A DNA stretch of 64,000 bases from Shewanella acanthi (GTDB lineage Bacteria; Pseudomonadota; Gammaproteobacteria; Enterobacterales; Shewanellaceae), in the NCBI RefSeq assembly GCF_019457475.1, contig NZ_CP080413.1:248001-312000 (forward strand). Reading direction: 5' to 3'. Positions 51,501 through 61,089 of this stretch are shown here, one piece after another. The translations under genes and the position numbers were made by a program. The stretch's first letter is position 1. Every line of letters begins with the position of its first letter. The notes beneath the pieces are model-generated. The model saw only the letters and a program-made list of their open reading frames with translations. It searched no databases and was not told the DNA's origin.

Positions 51501-54500
51501 CGGCATCAGCATCTTCGACATACAGGTCGCCGTCCATCAGGTAGAGCACCACGGTGGATTCAGTACCACTGTTGTCGATATTGAGAGTGACAAAGCCACC
51601 TTCTTGGAAATCCGCATCATTGATGGTGACTTGGATTTGGACGTTATCACTACCGATTTCGTCCTGAGTCAATCGTTCATTATTGTCGGTGTCATCAACG
51701 ATTAATACCGTTGGGGCGTTGGGTGGCGTGGTATCAGCACCGTAGGTTTCAGTATCCGTGGCGGTTTTAGAGTTACCCGCTGCATCGGTGGCGGTGACAG
51801 AGGCGGTAATGCTGTCGGTGGTGGCACCGACTAAGGCACTGGCATCGACGTCAACGCTGAAGCCTAACTGGCCGTCAATCATGACCACGGTAGTGGTGAT
51901 AAGGGTTTGTCCATCCAAGCTCAGGGTGACAGTGTCGCCCAGCTGTACATCGCCGCCGACAGTACCACTTAAGGTGACTTTACCGCTGCTTTCTGCTTGG
52001 TTAATGACGTTGTCGCCGCCGACTACGATAGGGTTCAGGTCAATGCTGGCGCTGATGTCGGTATCGACGCCGTAGGTTTCAGTATCCGTGGCGGTTGCTG
52101 AGTTACCGGCAGTATCGGTCGCGGTGACAGAGGCGGTAATGCTGTCGGTGGTGGCACCGACTAAGGCACTGGCATCGACGTCAACGCTGAAGCCTAACTG
52201 GCCGTCAATCATGACCACGGTAGTGGTGATAAGGGTTTGTCCATCCAAGCTCAGGGTGACAGTGTCGCCCAGCTGTACATCGCCGCCGACAGTACCACTT
52301 AAGGTGACTTTACCGCTGCTTTCTGCTTGGTTAATGACGTTGTCGCCGCCGACCACGATAGGGTTCAGGTCAATGCTGGCGCTGATGTCGGTATCGACGC
52401 CGTAGGTTTCAGTATCCGTGGCGGTTGCTGAGTTACCGGCAGTATCGGTCGCGGTGACAGAGGCGGTAATGCTGTCGGTGGTGGCACCGACTAAGGCACT
52501 GGCATCGACGTCAACGCTGAAGCCTAACTGGCCGTCAATCATGACCACGGTAGTGGTGATAAGGGTTTGTCCATCCAAGCTCAGGGTGACAGTGTCGCCC
52601 AGCTGTACATCGCCGCCGACAGTACCACTTAAGGTGACTTTACCGCTGCTTTCTGCTTGGTTAATGACGTTGTCGCCGCCGACTACGATAGGGTTCAGGT
52701 CAATGCTGGCGCTGATGTCGGTATCGACGCCGTAGGTTTCAGTATCCGTGGCGGTTGCTGAGTTACCGGCAGTATCGGTCGCGGTGACAGAGGCGGTAAT
52801 GCTGTCGGTGGTGGCACCGACTAAGGCACTGGCATCGACGTCAACGCTGAAGCCTAACTGGCCGTCAATCATGACCACGGTAGTGGTGATAAGGGTTTGT
52901 CCATCCAAGCTCAGGGTGACAGTGTCGCCCAGCTGTACATCGCCGCCGACAGTACCACTTAAGGTGACTTTACCGCTGCTTTCTGCTTGGTTAATGACGT
53001 TGTCGCCGCCGACCACGATAGGGTTCAGGTCAATGCTGGCGCTGATGTCGGTATCGACGCCGTAGGTTTCAGTATCCGTGGCGGTTTTAGAGTTACCGGC
53101 AGTATCGGTGGCGGTGACAGAGGCGGTAATGCTGTCGGTGGTGGCACCGACTAAGGCACTGGCATCGACGTCAACGCTGAAGCCTAACTGGCCGTCAATC
53201 ATGACCACGGTAGTGGTGATAAGGGTTTGTCCATCCAAGCTCAGGGTGACAGTGTCGCCCAGCTGTACATCGCCGCCGACAGTACCACTTAAGGTGACTT
53301 TACCGCTGCTTTCTGCTTGGTTAATGACGTTGTCGCCGCCGACCACGATAGGGCTCAGGTCAATGCTGGCGCTGATGTCGGTATCGACGCCGTAGGTTTC
53401 AGTATCCGTGGCGGTTTTAGAGTTACCCGCTGCATCGGTGGCGGTGACAGAGGCGGTAATGCTGTCGGTGGTGGCACCGACTAAGGCACTGGCATCGACG
53501 TCAACGCTGAAGCCTAACTGGCCGTCAATCATGACCACGGTAGTGGTGATAAGGGTTTGTCCATCCAAGCTCAGGGTGACAGTGTCGCCCAGCTGTACAT
53601 CGCCGCCGACAGTACCACTTAAGGTGACTTTACCGCTGCTTTCTGCTTGGTTAATGACGTTGTCGCCGCCGACCACGATAGGGTTCAGGTCAATGCTGGC
53701 GCTGATGTCGGTATCGACGCCGTAGGTTTCAGTATCCGTGGCGGTTTTAGAGTTACCGGCAGTATCGGTGGCGGTGACAGAGGCGGTAATGCTGTCGGTG
53801 GTGGCACCGACTAAGGCACTGGCATCGACGTCAACGCTGAAGCCTAACTGGCCGTCAATCATGACCACGGTAGTGGTGATAAGGGTTTGTCCATCCAAGC
53901 TCAGGGTGACAGTGTCGCCCAGCTGTACATCGCCGCCGACAGTACCACTTAAGGTGACTTTACCGCTGCTTTCTGCTTGGTTAATGACGTTGTCGCCGCC
54001 GACCACGATAGGGCTCAGGTCAATGCTGGCGCTGATGTCGGTATCGACGCCGTAGGTTTCAGTATCCGTGGCGGTTTTAGAGTTACCCGCTGCATCGGTG
54101 GCGGTGACAGAGGCGGTAATGCTGTCGGTGGTGGCACCGACTAAGGCACTGGCATCGACGTCAACGCTGAAGCCTAACTGGCCGTCAATCATGACCACGG
54201 TAGTGGTGATAAGGGTTTGTCCATCCAAGCTCAGGGTGACAGTGTCGCCCAGCTGTACATCGCCGCCGACAGTACCACTTAAGGTGACTTTACCGCTGCT
54301 TTCTGCTTGGTTAATGACGTTGTCGCCGCCGACTACGATAGGGTTCAGGTCAATGCTGGCGCTGATGTCGGTATCAATGGTAGCGCTGTCGCTAGCGGAG
54401 TCAGTGTGACCCGCTGGGTCAGTTACGGTCGCTGTAAGCGTTAGTTTGGTGCCATTGGCTGGTGCTGGGGTTTCTAAATTCAGGCCATTTGCCAACATGT

Positions 54501-56358
54501 CAGCGGTGACAAGGCCGCTGAAGAGTTCATTACCGTCTTGGTCAGTGATGACTAAGGTATCGCCTATGGCAGTAGTGGCGCCGAGAGTCACTGAATAATT
54601 CACGTTACCATTGAGTTCGCTGATGTTAATCCAGCCATCGTTGTTGGCATCTTCAGTGATGACAATTGACACTGCAGGGGCGGTAAGATCTACACTTCCA
54701 TTATCATCGGCAGCTCCACTATTACCTGCTGGGTCAGTCACTGTAGCTTCTGCTGTATATGAGCCTTCGGCTAGAGGGGTGGTTACATCGGCAGAGTAAG
54801 TGCCATCGTCATTAACAATGGCTGTTAGAGTTTGTTGGTCACCATTGCTATCAGTTATAACAATGGTTACAACACTACCAGGATCTGCATCTGTGGTACC
54901 AGTGATTGTAGGAGTTGTATCTTGAGTGTTGTCAGGGGCATCAACAGTGATAACTGGTGGGATGGTATCAATTAATGCAGTATCACTGCCCTCTGGTGAT
55001 ACATTACCAGCAGTGTCAGTAATTGTTGCGATTACGGTGATAGTGGCGCCTTCACCTGGTGAGGGGAAATCGAGATTAACGAATCCGTTATCGATGTCTT
55101 GCTGTGATAGCACGTAATCAATACCATTAACGGTTAAGGTATCTCCAGCAATTGCGCCTGTATTATCTAAGCCGATAGTAACATTAATTATTGTGCTTCC
55201 ATTGAGTTCTGCATTACTAATGAATTCATCATTATTAAGGTCTGTATTAATGGTTACACTTGGTCCACCATTTACAACAGGAGTAACATCAATATTTAAC
55301 GTAGCAGTAGAGCCTGTATTAGTGGTGTAAACCACTTCTGGTACTTGGCCGTTCCAGTTTGTGTTTGGTGTAAAGGTGTAAGAGCCATCAACATTAAGGA
55401 CTAAGCTACCACCGTCGAGTAGTACTGTTGTTCCCGCGGCATAACTGTTTCCGTTAACACTGAAGCTAGCAACTCTTAGTAAAGAGTCGATATCACTATC
55501 GTTATCAAGAACATTGCCTATGGCTACTTCACCCTCTGCAATGGTATTGGTGTCATCAACTAAAACCGAAGGGTCATCGACAGGAATTACATTAATAGTT
55601 AAATTTGCTGTTGCACCAGTGTTAGTGGTGTAGGTTATTAAAGGAAGTTGGCCATTCCAGTTTTCATTTGGTGTAAAAGTATAACTACCATCGCTATTGA
55701 TAATTAGGTTACCACCATCAAGAATGACAGTGGTTCCAGTTGCATAAGTCGTATCGCCAACAGTAAAACTAACTACAGTGAGTAAGGTGTCAGGATCGGA
55801 ATCGTTATCCAATACGTTCCCAGTCGCAATTTCATCTTCATTAATCTCGTTGAGATCATTAGCCAAAATGGAGGGGACATCGGTGATGGTTTGTTCTGTT
55901 ATGCCCGCATCTGCAGCTAAAAGTACTTGGCCGCTACTGTCATATCCAGCTGAGGCTAAAGCTTCTGCGCCATCACGCGAAAGACTCACATAACCAGAGT
56001 CACCTCCGCCCCCTGCGATTGGGGTGTTACCTGCGGCGGTTTCTGGCAAACCTAGAGTGGGGTCTTCACCAGAGGCAATTAAATCCTGTAATGCTTGGAT
56101 TTCTGAAGGGAGAGCCTCACTAGAAGCGCCTGGAGCTGCAAATGCTGACTCAGATTCGCTTGGGACAGCTTCGTTAGATAGCTTAGTGCCATCGTCGAAG
56201 GTGATCTCATAGGTTGCATTGTCCCCGATTGTTAGCACAGCGCCTTTAGGGAGCACATCTCCATCCTTAGCGGATTGAGTTGAACCATTAACTTCGACAC
56301 TGATTTGCCCTTTAACAAGCTTCAGCAAACCATTTTTAGATGTAGTGACGGATCCCAT
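45544..56358 (-). CDS. bpfA: Giant RTX biofilm adhesin BpfA (LapA-type)
   Basis: A 3604-residue cell-surface adhesin. Residues 1-150 form the LapA-type retention module, with the LapG cleavage motif TAAG at 107-110. Two VCBS/cadherin-like domains (about 165-365) and several Ig-like domains (to 661) follow. Next come eight copies of a 110-residue repeat (662-1541) and ten of a 133-residue Ig-like repeat (1542-2871). A unique region (about 2872-3330) precedes RTX nonapeptides (GGxGxDxLx, about 3370-3465) and the type I secretion C-terminal target domain. The protein is very acidic and has no N-terminal signal peptide, as expected for type I export. Start ATG follows GGGAG. Retention in the TolC channel depends on LapD/LapG counterparts in the same operon. 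Repeat number probably varies between strains, and assembly collapse is a risk. Confidence 0.96.
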   Translation of the reverse strand: MGSVTTSKNGLLKLVKGQISVEVNGSTQSAKDGDVLPKGAVLTIGDNATYEITFDDGTKLSNEAVPSESESAFAAPGASSEALPSEIQALQDLIASGEDPTLGLPETAAGNTPIAGGGGDSGYVSLSRDGAEALASAGYDSSGQVLLAADAGITEQTITDVPSILANDLNEINEDEIATGNVLDNDSDPDTLLTVVSFTVGDTTYATGTTVILDGGNLIINSDGSYTFTPNENWNGQLPLITYTTNTGATANLTINVIPVDDPSVLVDDTNTIAEGEVAIGNVLDNDSDIDSLLRVASFSVNGNSYAAGTTVLLDGGSLVLNVDGSYTFTPNTNWNGQVPEVVYTTNTGSTATLNIDVTPVVNGGPSVTINTDLNNDEFISNAELNGSTIINVTIGLDNTGAIAGDTLTVNGIDYVLSQQDIDNGFVNLDFPSPGEGATITVIATITDTAGNVSPEGSDTALIDTIPPVITVDAPDNTQDTTPTITGTTDADPGSVVTIVITDSNGDQQTLTAIVNDDGTYSADVTTPLAEGSYTAEATVTDPAGNSGAADDNGSVDLTAPAVSIVITEDANNDGWINISELNGNVNYSVTLGATTAIGDTLVITDQDGNELFSGLVTADMLANGLNLETPAPANGTKLTLTATVTDPAGHTDSASDSATIDTDISASIDLNPIVVGGDNVINQAESSGKVTLSGTVGGDVQLGDTVTLSLDGQTLITTTVVMIDGQLGFSVDVDASALVGATTDSITASVTATDAAGNSKTATDTETYGVDTDISASIDLSPIVVGGDNVINQAESSGKVTLSGTVGGDVQLGDTVTLSLDGQTLITTTVVMIDGQLGFSVDVDASALVGATTDSITASVTATDTAGNSKTATDTETYGVDTDISASIDLNPIVVGGDNVINQAESSGKVTLSGTVGGDVQLGDTVTLSLDGQTLITTTVVMIDGQLGFSVDVDASALVGATTDSITASVTATDAAGNSKTATDTETYGVDTDISASIDLSPIVVGGDNVINQAESSGKVTLSGTVGGDVQLGDTVTLSLDGQTLITTTVVMIDGQLGFSVDVDASALVGATTDSITASVTATDTAGNSKTATDTETYGVDTDISASIDLNPIVVGGDNVINQAESSGKVTLSGTVGGDVQLGDTVTLSLDGQTLITTTVVMIDGQLGFSVDVDASALVGATTDSITASVTATDTAGNSATATDTETYGVDTDISASIDLNPIVVGGDNVINQAESSGKVTLSGTVGGDVQLGDTVTLSLDGQTLITTTVVMIDGQLGFSVDVDASALVGATTDSITASVTATDTAGNSATATDTETYGVDTDISASIDLNPIVVGGDNVINQAESSGKVTLSGTVGGDVQLGDTVTLSLDGQTLITTTVVMIDGQLGFSVDVDASALVGATTDSITASVTATDTAGNSATATDTETYGVDTDISASIDLNPIVVGGDNVINQAESSGKVTLSGTVGGDVQLGDTVTLSLDGQTLITTTVVMIDGQLGFSVDVDASALVGATTDSITASVTATDAAGNSKTATDTETYGADTTPPNAPTVLIVDDTDNNERLTQDEIGSDNVQIQVTINDADFQEGGFVTLNIDNSGTESTVVLYLMDGDLYVEDADAESGYALAAGFSYSNGVISWTETAPDEKESITVTATQTDKAGNESVEASDTATVDDETAPDAPTVLIVDDGDPGDGLLTQDEIGSDNVQIQVTINDADFQEGGFVTLTIDNSGTESTVVLYLMDGDLYVEDADAESGYALAAGFSYSNGVISWTETAPDEKESITVTATQTDKAGNESVEASDTATVDDETAPDAPTVLIVDDGDPGDGLLTQDEIGSDNVQIQVTINDADFQEGGFVTLNIDNSGTESTVVLYLMDGDLYVEDADAESGYALAAGFSYSNGVISWTETAPDEKESITVTATQTDKAGNESVEASDTATVDDETAPDAPTVLIVDDGDPGDGLLTQDEIGSDNVQIQVTINDADFQEGGFVTLTIDNSGTESTVVLYLMDGDLYVEDADAESGYALAAGFSYSNGVISWTETAPDEKESITVTATQTDKAGNESVEASDTATVDDETAPDAPTVLIVDDGDPGDGLLTQDEIGSDNVQIQVTINDADFQEGGFVTLTIDNSGTESTVVLYLMDGDLYVEDADAESGYALAAGFSYSNGVISWTETAPDEKESITVTATQTDKAGNESVEASDTATVDDETAPDAPTVLIVDDGDPGDGLLTQDEIGSDNVQIQVTINDADFQEGGFVTLTIDNSGTESTVVLYLMDGDLYVEDADAESGYALAAGFSYSNGVISWTETAPDEKESITVTATQTDKAGNESVEASDTATVDDETAPDAPTVLIVDDGDPGDGLLTQDEIGSDNVQIQVTINDADFQEGGFVTLTIDNSGTESTVVLYLMDGDLYVEDADAESGYALAAGFSYSNGVISWTETAPDEKESITVTATQTDKAGNESVEASDTATVDDETAPDAPTVLIVDDGDPGDGLLTQDEIGSDNVQIQVTINDADFQEGGFVTLTIDNSGTESTVVLYLMDGDLYVEDADAESGYALAAGFSYSNGVISWTETAPDEKESITVTATQTDKAGNESVEASDTATVDDETAPDAPTVLIVDDGDPGDGLLTQDEIGSDNVQIQVTINDADFQEGGFVTLNIDNSGTESTVVLYLMDGDLYVEDADAESGYALAAGFSYSNGVISWTETAPDEKESITVTATQTDKAGNESVEASDTATVDDETAPDAPTVLIVDDGDPGDGLLTQDEIGSDNVQIQVTINDADFQEGGFVTLNIENAGETTTVKLYLEFDDDGDWTLMDDDSTRTFSYDESTGVISWTETAPDEKESITVTATQTDKADNESVEASDTATVVIDGSAEVVLLESSLRDAASTQANVNVSFTAGNEALTQFQFHFDAQPTVTNLNGVVIYWELSSDGSELVGHLENADGASVIKLTFADPEQAIAAGETGNITVTVTLLDNLPQLNAAGENLHSLIEGIVIQATSADGDFKDIGTLSSDLSIVIQDDIIDASITNVSVANAENSEISGFINIAGADNNPYAADLSVNIVGWTAGDPSSWFHESGKFTGNGEKIYYFVDEDEPNVLIAYTDPDGDAWDGSQNLIFTLTLDPASGEYTFALNSPITELSPFEVKSTGSIGGNWDTLYGLSDGTLSTTEPSNLAFTLTATSRDGTSNNTVNGSKNGFGVGEGKDIGNDDKLIVTFENNVAQISKMGLTANSGKTYNGNISVVVHGYDKYGNSITSALLTGTSTQLISIINSLGYAAISQIDFMKSINQTDPDLNGLDFNLYDINGTAYAPSPTGTTLNFNANIIDSDGDIDSSNPFTVTLTVDGNNTTSTSPSSSTTILATEHDDVLTGTDDDDDGDNSLFGQDGSDILLGLAGNDYLDGGSGHDVLLGGSGNDTLIGGLGDDTLRGGSGNDVLDGGDGNDSLDGGQGNDVLTGGDGEDTFVWRYADTNNSVDHVTDFDVTQDTLDLSSLLQDLPENFTAETLQDYLLFSQQEDSDGISTVIDIDADKDGVFEQHIILDGVDLIGQYTNEETVDDNLAVINGLLNASGHTPLIVESAPVVLESSSSSLAAPDEEKHIAFVP
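47746..51735 (-). repeat. Ten tandem 399-bp repeats inside bpfA
   Basis: The period is exactly 399 bases (133 codons). Nine units are almost identical at the nucleotide level; the tenth (47746-48144) keeps its ends but has a divergent middle ([15 protein letters not shown]). The few differences are mostly single bases, such as LNID versus LTID in VTLxIDNSG, in the order N,T,N,T,T,T,T,T,N from unit 1 to 9. Unit 1 has a variant opening (DDTDNNERL instead of [10 protein letters not shown]). Confidence 0.97.
51736..54375 (-). repeat. Eight tandem 330-bp repeats inside bpfA
   Basis: The period is exactly 330 bases (110 codons), directly abutting the 399-bp array. Units differ at only a handful of positions (LNP/LSP, DAAGNSK/DTAGNSK/DTAGNSA, and a silent TAC/CAC-type change). 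By protein variants, units 1-2 and 3-4 are the same pair, suggesting a 660-bp duplication, and units 5-7 are alike. Confidence 0.97.
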
Positions 56359-56434
56359 AATAAGCTCCCAACAGCTTAAACTGTGTTAACCAAGATACAC
56401 AAATTCAACATTTGTTTTGAAGATGTGATGCAAT

Positions 56435-56479
56435 TGATGAAATATTAGCTGGTGTTTTGAGCTAAGTCAATTTTTTGAC
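56435..56479 (-). promoter_or_regulatory. bpfA promoter with overlapping FleQ/FlrA-type box
   Basis: On the minus strand TTGACT (-35, 56465-56470) and TAATAT (-10, 56442-56447) are separated by exactly 17 bases, a near-consensus sigma-70 promoter that would start about 77 bases before the ATG. The -35 is part of the palindrome GTCAAAAAATTGAC (56466-56479), which matches the FleQ box GTCaNTAAAtTGAC apart from the central bases. FlrA, the Shewanella FleQ homologue, is reported to repress bpfA, and binding here would cover the -35. Confidence 0.7.
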
Positions 56480-56710
56480 GCGACGGAATTGCTTGCTGTG
56501 ACTGGGTTTTACTGTGCTTTCGAAGGGGGTGACAATATTTGATAAATCACTATATCTAGTGTGGTTTATGTGATTTTAACCGTATTTAGTATCTTAAATT
56601 AGTTGAAGGTTAACAATAGTACAACAACTCTATACTGTCTAGTCGCTAAAAAATTTAGTTTAGAGACATGATAAAATTTGGGCTAAACGCTCTGAATTGG
56701 GCGAAACACA
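56480..56710. other. Upstream regulatory region of bpfA
   Basis: About 230 AT-rich bases with no gene between the bpfA promoter and the hemY 3' end. It contains an imperfect palindrome, CACTA-TATC-TAGTG (56548-56561), that could be a further regulator site. Nothing else is recognised. Confidence 0.4.
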
Positions 56711-56740
56711 TGCCGTGCACTTTTTAAAGGTACACGGCAA
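56711..56740 (-). terminator. hemCDXY terminator (weak)
   Basis: The hairpin GCCGTG..AC / GT..CACGGC with one mismatch and an A/T-rich loop, 9 bases after the hemY stop. On the minus strand it is followed by ATGTGTTT rather than a clean T-run. Confidence 0.5.
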
Positions 56741-56747
56741 GGTTTGA

Positions 56748-57914
56748 TTAGAGGTTCACTGCTTGGCGGTAGCTTTGGTTGGCATTTGCCTGTTCACCCA
56801 ATTGTTCTTGAATGCGGGCGAGGGCTAGCCAGGATGCTTTGTTAGGTGCGATACGACACACGTTTTGCCAACATGTCTTGGCTTCTTTTATATCCCTTGT
56901 CTGCTCATAGAGTTGGGCTAAGCAAATTTGATAGTCAGCATTATTCTCATGGGTAATTTCATGCTTAAGCAGCTGCTTACGGATCTCGAGATCATGGGCA
57001 GTCGTGATTTGAGGAATGACAGTTAACAGCGGAGCTTCAGGTGAGCTACGTAGTTTTTTCGAAACTAACTTTAATGCCTGTTCTCTTTTATTAAAGCGGC
57101 ACAGTGCCACGGCATAAATTGAAAGGTATTCAGATTGATTTCGCTCACTGCGGCTTAGCCATTGCCAGCACTGTTCTAGTGCCTCTTCACCTTTCATACC
57201 TGCAACTTTAAGTAACGCGGTGTTTGTCTCCAATGTTAAGGCATCAAATTGCGCGTCATCAAGGAGTTGACGTTTCTTTAGAATGGGCAGTAGTAGCTTA
57301 AGCGCATCCCAATCTTCTTGTGCGCGGTAAAGTTCCAACGCGAGTTTAAGAATGGGCGTCTTACTCTTGCTGGTAGGTGCTAATTTATCGAGCTCTGTGC
57401 GGGCTTGAGCGAGGTCGCCTTGCTTGAGTAAATAGCGGGTGCGAGTGGTCGCGACTGCGGTTTCAGCATGGGGCTGTGCTGCAGCACGTGCAAGATAGCC
57501 ATCGCGCTCAGTTATTTTATTTTGATATTGAGCAGCCCTTGCTGCGGCTAATAAATTCAGTGCCGGTAGCTCACCGTTGTCAGCCCCCTTAATCATTGCC
57601 CGCTCAGCTGCAGGCCAATCTTCTTCCGCCAAGGCCAGTGCACCGATAAGGGTGTTCTTTTTCGCTGAACGTTTACGCCACTGCTGGGGAATAAAACGGC
57701 TGCGAAGTAATAAATTAATCGCGCCAATCACTAGCCATTCCAGTATTTGGAAGAGGGCGTAGAAAATGATCAGCATAAAGATGCCAAAGACTAAGCTAGT
57801 TTCGAGTTGGTAATCGCCGGCTGTGATATAAACATAACCTGTATTACCAACAACCCAAGGACTAAGACAGAGTCCTATAAGCACAACTCCAAGAAAAATG
57901 AGTGCCTTAATCAT
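56748..57914 (-). CDS. hemY: HemY-type inner-membrane TPR protein
   Basis: A 388-residue protein with two N-terminal membrane helices (about residues 3-25 and 38-65), the HemY_N domain, and then TPR-like helical repeats to the C terminus. In gammaproteobacteria it is co-transcribed with hemC, hemD and hemX; its exact role in tetrapyrrole metabolism is unclear. It is not the Bacillus HemY protoporphyrinogen oxidase. The ATG overlaps the hemX stop by four bases. Confidence 0.92.
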   Translation of the reverse strand: MIKALIFLGVVLIGLCLSPWVVGNTGYVYITAGDYQLETSLVFGIFMLIIFYALFQILEWLVIGAINLLLRSRFIPQQWRKRSAKKNTLIGALALAEEDWPAAERAMIKGADNGELPALNLLAAARAAQYQNKITERDGYLARAAAQPHAETAVATTRTRYLLKQGDLAQARTELDKLAPTSKSKTPILKLALELYRAQEDWDALKLLLPILKKRQLLDDAQFDALTLETNTALLKVAGMKGEEALEQCWQWLSRSERNQSEYLSIYAVALCRFNKREQALKLVSKKLRSSPEAPLLTVIPQITTAHDLEIRKQLLKHEITHENNADYQICLAQLYEQTRDIKEAKTCWQNVCRIAPNKASWLALARIQEQLGEQANANQSYRQAVNL

Positions 57915-59140
57915 AGCTGCGGTTCCTCTTCTGAGGTCAATTCACCGTAACTGGTTAACTGTAATAACAGTGGTTTAGCCGCAAAAGATGTCAAGGTAAT
58001 TAGGTTGAGTTCAAGTCCTGCAAGCTCATCAATCTTAGCGATAGTTTCTTGAGTTTGATGAGCCCGTGTATCGAAATAGGTTTGCAGCCACTGCTTGGCC
58101 ATCATCAATGATTGACGATACGAAGCGGCGTCATAACGATACAAGGCTAATTGCGATTGCAGCAGTTTATGGCGAATGTTTTCAACTAAATACCATTGTT
58201 GATCTGGGGCGAGTAGTGCTGGGGCATCTGCTGTGCGGTGGCGAATGGTAATAAAGTCTTGGGTGATGGCTTTCCAAGTTTTATTGAGGTTTGCTTGCCA
58301 ATCGGAGACATCTGCGGAAATAGTCGTGTCTTCCTCGGCATTGGCTTCACCGTCGTTACGGCTCAGTGGCAGCTTATCGAGCTGTTCAATCAAGGCGTCG
58401 AGGGCGAGTACATTGCCGTCGATATCAACACTTTTCATATTTGCAGTGGCAGCAATGTCCTTAGCTAAAGCTTTACGAATAGGCAGCAAGGCTGGATTAT
58501 TCATGGCCGCAATGGTTTCATCGGCGGACTTGAGCAAATCGGTGGCGGTGCGTGGGTCCTTTTCGAGCCAGAGTTTACGTCCGGCCATATTCACTAAATA
58601 TTCCGCTTCAGCAGCCATCCAGTGGGTTGGGCTACGCTGGGCTAACTTGTTAATTCTTTCATGAAGTTGGCTTTGGCCATTGGCCAACTTTGAAAGGTCT
58701 TGGAAGGTTTTAGCGTCATTAGCTTGTTGCTGTTCAAGCTGGCTAATACGTAGGTTGGGTTGCTGAAGCGCTTGTTGTAACTTTTCCTGCAGTAGAGTGT
58801 TTTTGCCTTCTTGAAGCACTAATTGCTGTTGTAATTGTTGATACAGCATAAAGCCTGCACCGATTGTGCAAGCGGATATGCCTAAGGCGAGTAAGACACC
58901 AAAGCGGATCCCCCAAGAACTGCGGGTTGGGGTCGAGCCAGAATCGGCCTTTTGCGTTGAAGCGATTTTCGGTGCTGCAATTTCATTTTTAGCCGTCGCG
59001 TCAGTTGCTTCAACTGGGGGAATGTCAGCAGTTTCAGGCTTGATTGGCTCGGATTGATCCGATGCGTGTTCCACTGATTCTGGGTTTGCTGATGCTAATT
59101 TTTGCGACTCAGGGCCTTGTGCTTCGTGCTTATTATCCAT
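57911..59140 (-). CDS. hemX: HemX-type membrane protein
   Basis: A 409-residue protein often annotated as uroporphyrinogen-III C-methyltransferase, although it lacks the SAM-dependent methylase fold of CysG/CobA. A Glu/Pro/Ala-rich cytoplasmic N terminus (about 1-75), one membrane helix (about 83-103), coiled coil (105-160) and a helical periplasmic domain follow. Position between hemD and hemY gives the identity. Biochemical function unknown. Confidence 0.92.
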   Translation of the reverse strand: MDNKHEAQGPESQKLASANPESVEHASDQSEPIKPETADIPPVEATDATAKNEIAAPKIASTQKADSGSTPTRSSWGIRFGVLLALGISACTIGAGFMLYQQLQQQLVLQEGKNTLLQEKLQQALQQPNLRISQLEQQQANDAKTFQDLSKLANGQSQLHERINKLAQRSPTHWMAAEAEYLVNMAGRKLWLEKDPRTATDLLKSADETIAAMNNPALLPIRKALAKDIAATANMKSVDIDGNVLALDALIEQLDKLPLSRNDGEANAEEDTTISADVSDWQANLNKTWKAITQDFITIRHRTADAPALLAPDQQWYLVENIRHKLLQSQLALYRYDAASYRQSLMMAKQWLQTYFDTRAHQTQETIAKIDELAGLELNLITLTSFAAKPLLLQLTSYGELTSEEEPQL

Positions 59141-59200
59141 TTAACCGTCCTTAAAAACATGCTGCAGCCGAATTCGAGTAAAATCGGGCTAAAATAGCAC

Positions 59201-59950
59201 TTAAAGTTCAAGGGCGATTAGCACGGCTTTGCTGTTGGCGGCATTGGCATTGGTGACTTGGGTTATACCAAAGGCATGAGCTTGAGCTTCTACTCGGTTA
59301 CTGGGGACTATGATATGACATGAGCGCAGCCATGCAAATAACTCTTTTGGCACTAGATTTATTAGGTTCTCTAGTATTTCACCACTAGTCACCACAATAG
59401 TATCTATCCCAGAATCTATCCACTGTTGCACGATTTTCTGTCCATCAAGCTTAGGACAAGCCCTTTGATAGACTTCCCAATAACGTACATTGGCACCACG
59501 TGCAGAGAGTTCTTCGGCCAGCAATTCGCGCCCGCCAACCCCTCGAATGATAGTGATGTTTTTGCTTTGAATTTGTTGCAACTGGTCAAGGCTGAGTAAA
59601 CCTTCACTCTGCTGACTCTCTTCTGGCGCTTCCATTGCGATGATGCCGAGCGTATCAAATGCTTCCCAAGTCGCATGCCCAACGGCGAAGTAGGGAACTT
59701 GTGGCCAAGCAATTGTGTTACCAGAGTTTATTGATGCAGCTTGAATGGCACTCTCTGCAAAACTCACTGCATTGGCGCTGATACAAATAATTAGCTCTGC
59801 AGTAGCAATTGGATGGGAGGGAGAAAATTCGAGCAGCGGTGTAGGTTCAACACACAAGAGTGGGGTCACGCAGTGGTCGATGCCCCTTTCTGTTAAGGCA
59901 TCCACCATCGACTGATTGCGCCCCTCGGGGCGCGTCAGTAAGATCTTCAT
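59201..59950 (-). CDS. hemD: Uroporphyrinogen-III synthase
   Basis: A 249-residue cytoplasmic enzyme that cyclises hydroxymethylbilane with inversion of ring D to uroporphyrinogen III. Sequence conservation in this family is low. The opening LLTRPEGRNQ, the central AVGHATWEAFDTLGI and the later IVVTSGEILENL are typical. It begins 4 bases after the hemC stop, so the two are tightly coupled. Confidence 0.93.
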   Translation of the reverse strand: MKILLTRPEGRNQSMVDALTERGIDHCVTPLLCVEPTPLLEFSPSHPIATAELIICISANAVSFAESAIQAASINSGNTIAWPQVPYFAVGHATWEAFDTLGIIAMEAPEESQQSEGLLSLDQLQQIQSKNITIIRGVGGRELLAEELSARGANVRYWEVYQRACPKLDGQKIVQQWIDSGIDTIVVTSGEILENLINLVPKELFAWLRSCHIIVPSNRVEAQAHAFGITQVTNANAANSKAVLIALEL

Positions 59951-59954
59951 CGAC

Positions 59955-60887
59955 TTAGGCTTTAGCGTAAACGGCGTCGAGAATGGCTTTGGCCCCTTTG
60001 CTTAATAACTCGTCGGCAAGGGCGACACCTAGTTGAGTGGCTTCGGTCTTAGGACCTGTGATCACGCCTTCGATGATTTCACTGCCGTCAGGGTTGCCGA
60101 CTAAACCACGCAGCGTCATCTCCTCGCCATTAATCTCGGCAAAGGCACCGATTGGTACTTGGCAACCGCCTTCTAAGCGGGTGTTCATGGCGCGCTCGGC
60201 AATCACGCGGTAGCGGGTTTCTAAATGCTCTAGTGGCGCCAATAGGGCTTTAACACGCTCATCGTTGGTGCGACATTCGATACCGACAGCGCCTTGACCG
60301 TTTGCAGGCAATGATTCTTCGGCAGAGATAAAGCTCGCGATACGTTCAGACAGTTTTAGACGAATTAGGCCGGCAGCAGCGAGGATAATCGCATCGTATT
60401 CGCCATTATCGAGTTTGGCGAGGCGAGTCCCTACGTTACCGCGAAGGTCTTTAATGATGAGATCTGGGCGAGTTGCACGTAATTGACACTGACGGCGCAG
60501 GCTCGATGTGCCTACGATTGCGCCCTGTGGTAATTCGCTGATTGATTTATAGATATTTGAGACGAAGGCATCGCGCGGGTCTTCACGTTCGCAAATTACC
60601 TCAAGGCCTAAACCTTCGGGGAAATCCACAGGCACGTCTTTCATCGAATGCACGGCGATGTCAGCTTGATCTTCGAGCATGGCGACTTCGAGTTCTTTTA
60701 CAAACAAGCCTTTACCGCCGACTTTGGCTAATGGCGTGTCTAAGATGACGTCACCCTTAGTGCTCATAGGCAGCAGCTCAACAATGATACCTGGGTGGAT
60801 GCGCTCTAATTCGGCTTTAACAAATTCGGCTTGCCACATGGCGAGCGGGCTCTTGCGGGTAGCGATACGGATACGATTTTCAGACAT
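59955..60887 (-). CDS. hemC: Hydroxymethylbilane synthase (porphobilinogen deaminase)
   Basis: A 310-residue cytoplasmic enzyme that polymerises four porphobilinogens on a dipyrromethane cofactor. The N terminus [19 protein letters not shown] is characteristic. The catalytic Asp lies in VHSMKDVP. The cofactor-attachment Cys is in [14 protein letters not shown] at about residue 242. First gene of hemCDXY, divergent from cyaA, as in E. coli. Confidence 0.98.
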   Translation of the reverse strand: MSENRIRIATRKSPLAMWQAEFVKAELERIHPGIIVELLPMSTKGDVILDTPLAKVGGKGLFVKELEVAMLEDQADIAVHSMKDVPVDFPEGLGLEVICEREDPRDAFVSNIYKSISELPQGAIVGTSSLRRQCQLRATRPDLIIKDLRGNVGTRLAKLDNGEYDAIILAAAGLIRLKLSERIASFISAEESLPANGQGAVGIECRTNDERVKALLAPLEHLETRYRVIAERAMNTRLEGGCQVPIGAFAEINGEEMTLRGLVGNPDGSEIIEGVITGPKTEATQLGVALADELLSKGAKAILDAVYAKA

Positions 60888-61000
60888 GCCTAGCTTCCAT
60901 CAAAGATCTTAGTTGCATCAATGCTAACATTGGCAATGGGTTAATGTAAGAAAGCCATTGTGATTCTTTGAAGTCGGCTAGGTTCTAAATAGGTCAAAAG

Positions 61001-61016
61001 TGTGACGTGCATCCCA
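61001..61016. promoter_or_regulatory. Possible CRP site in the hemC-cyaA intergenic region
   Basis: TGTGA-N6-TCCCA: one perfect and one poor CRP half-site with the correct six-base spacing, about 75 bases upstream of cyaA. In E. coli CRP represses cyaA through a site at its promoter; here this is only a sequence resemblance. Confidence 0.35.
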
Positions 61017-61089
61017 TTTTGTTGCTCTGTCTTGCAAAAGTGTTAACATGAGCACACTTCTAATAAGTTATTAGGCGCCGTGTTCAAGG

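Noticed and set aside
48202..51705. Nine plus-strand frames of 93-103 codons, and matching minus-strand 83-codon frames, at 399-base spacing
   Set aside because: They are off-frame shadows of the bpfA repeats; their regular spacing simply mirrors the 399-bp unit and none has a ribosome site.
47746..54375. Regular repeats considered as a CRISPR-like array
   Set aside because: Units are 330 and 399 bases, coding, without short direct repeats and spacers, and no cas genes are present.
51758..54409. Eight plus-strand frames of 105-113 codons at 330-base spacing
   Set aside because: Shadows of the 330-bp bpfA repeats on the opposite strand; the real frame is the 3604-codon adhesin.
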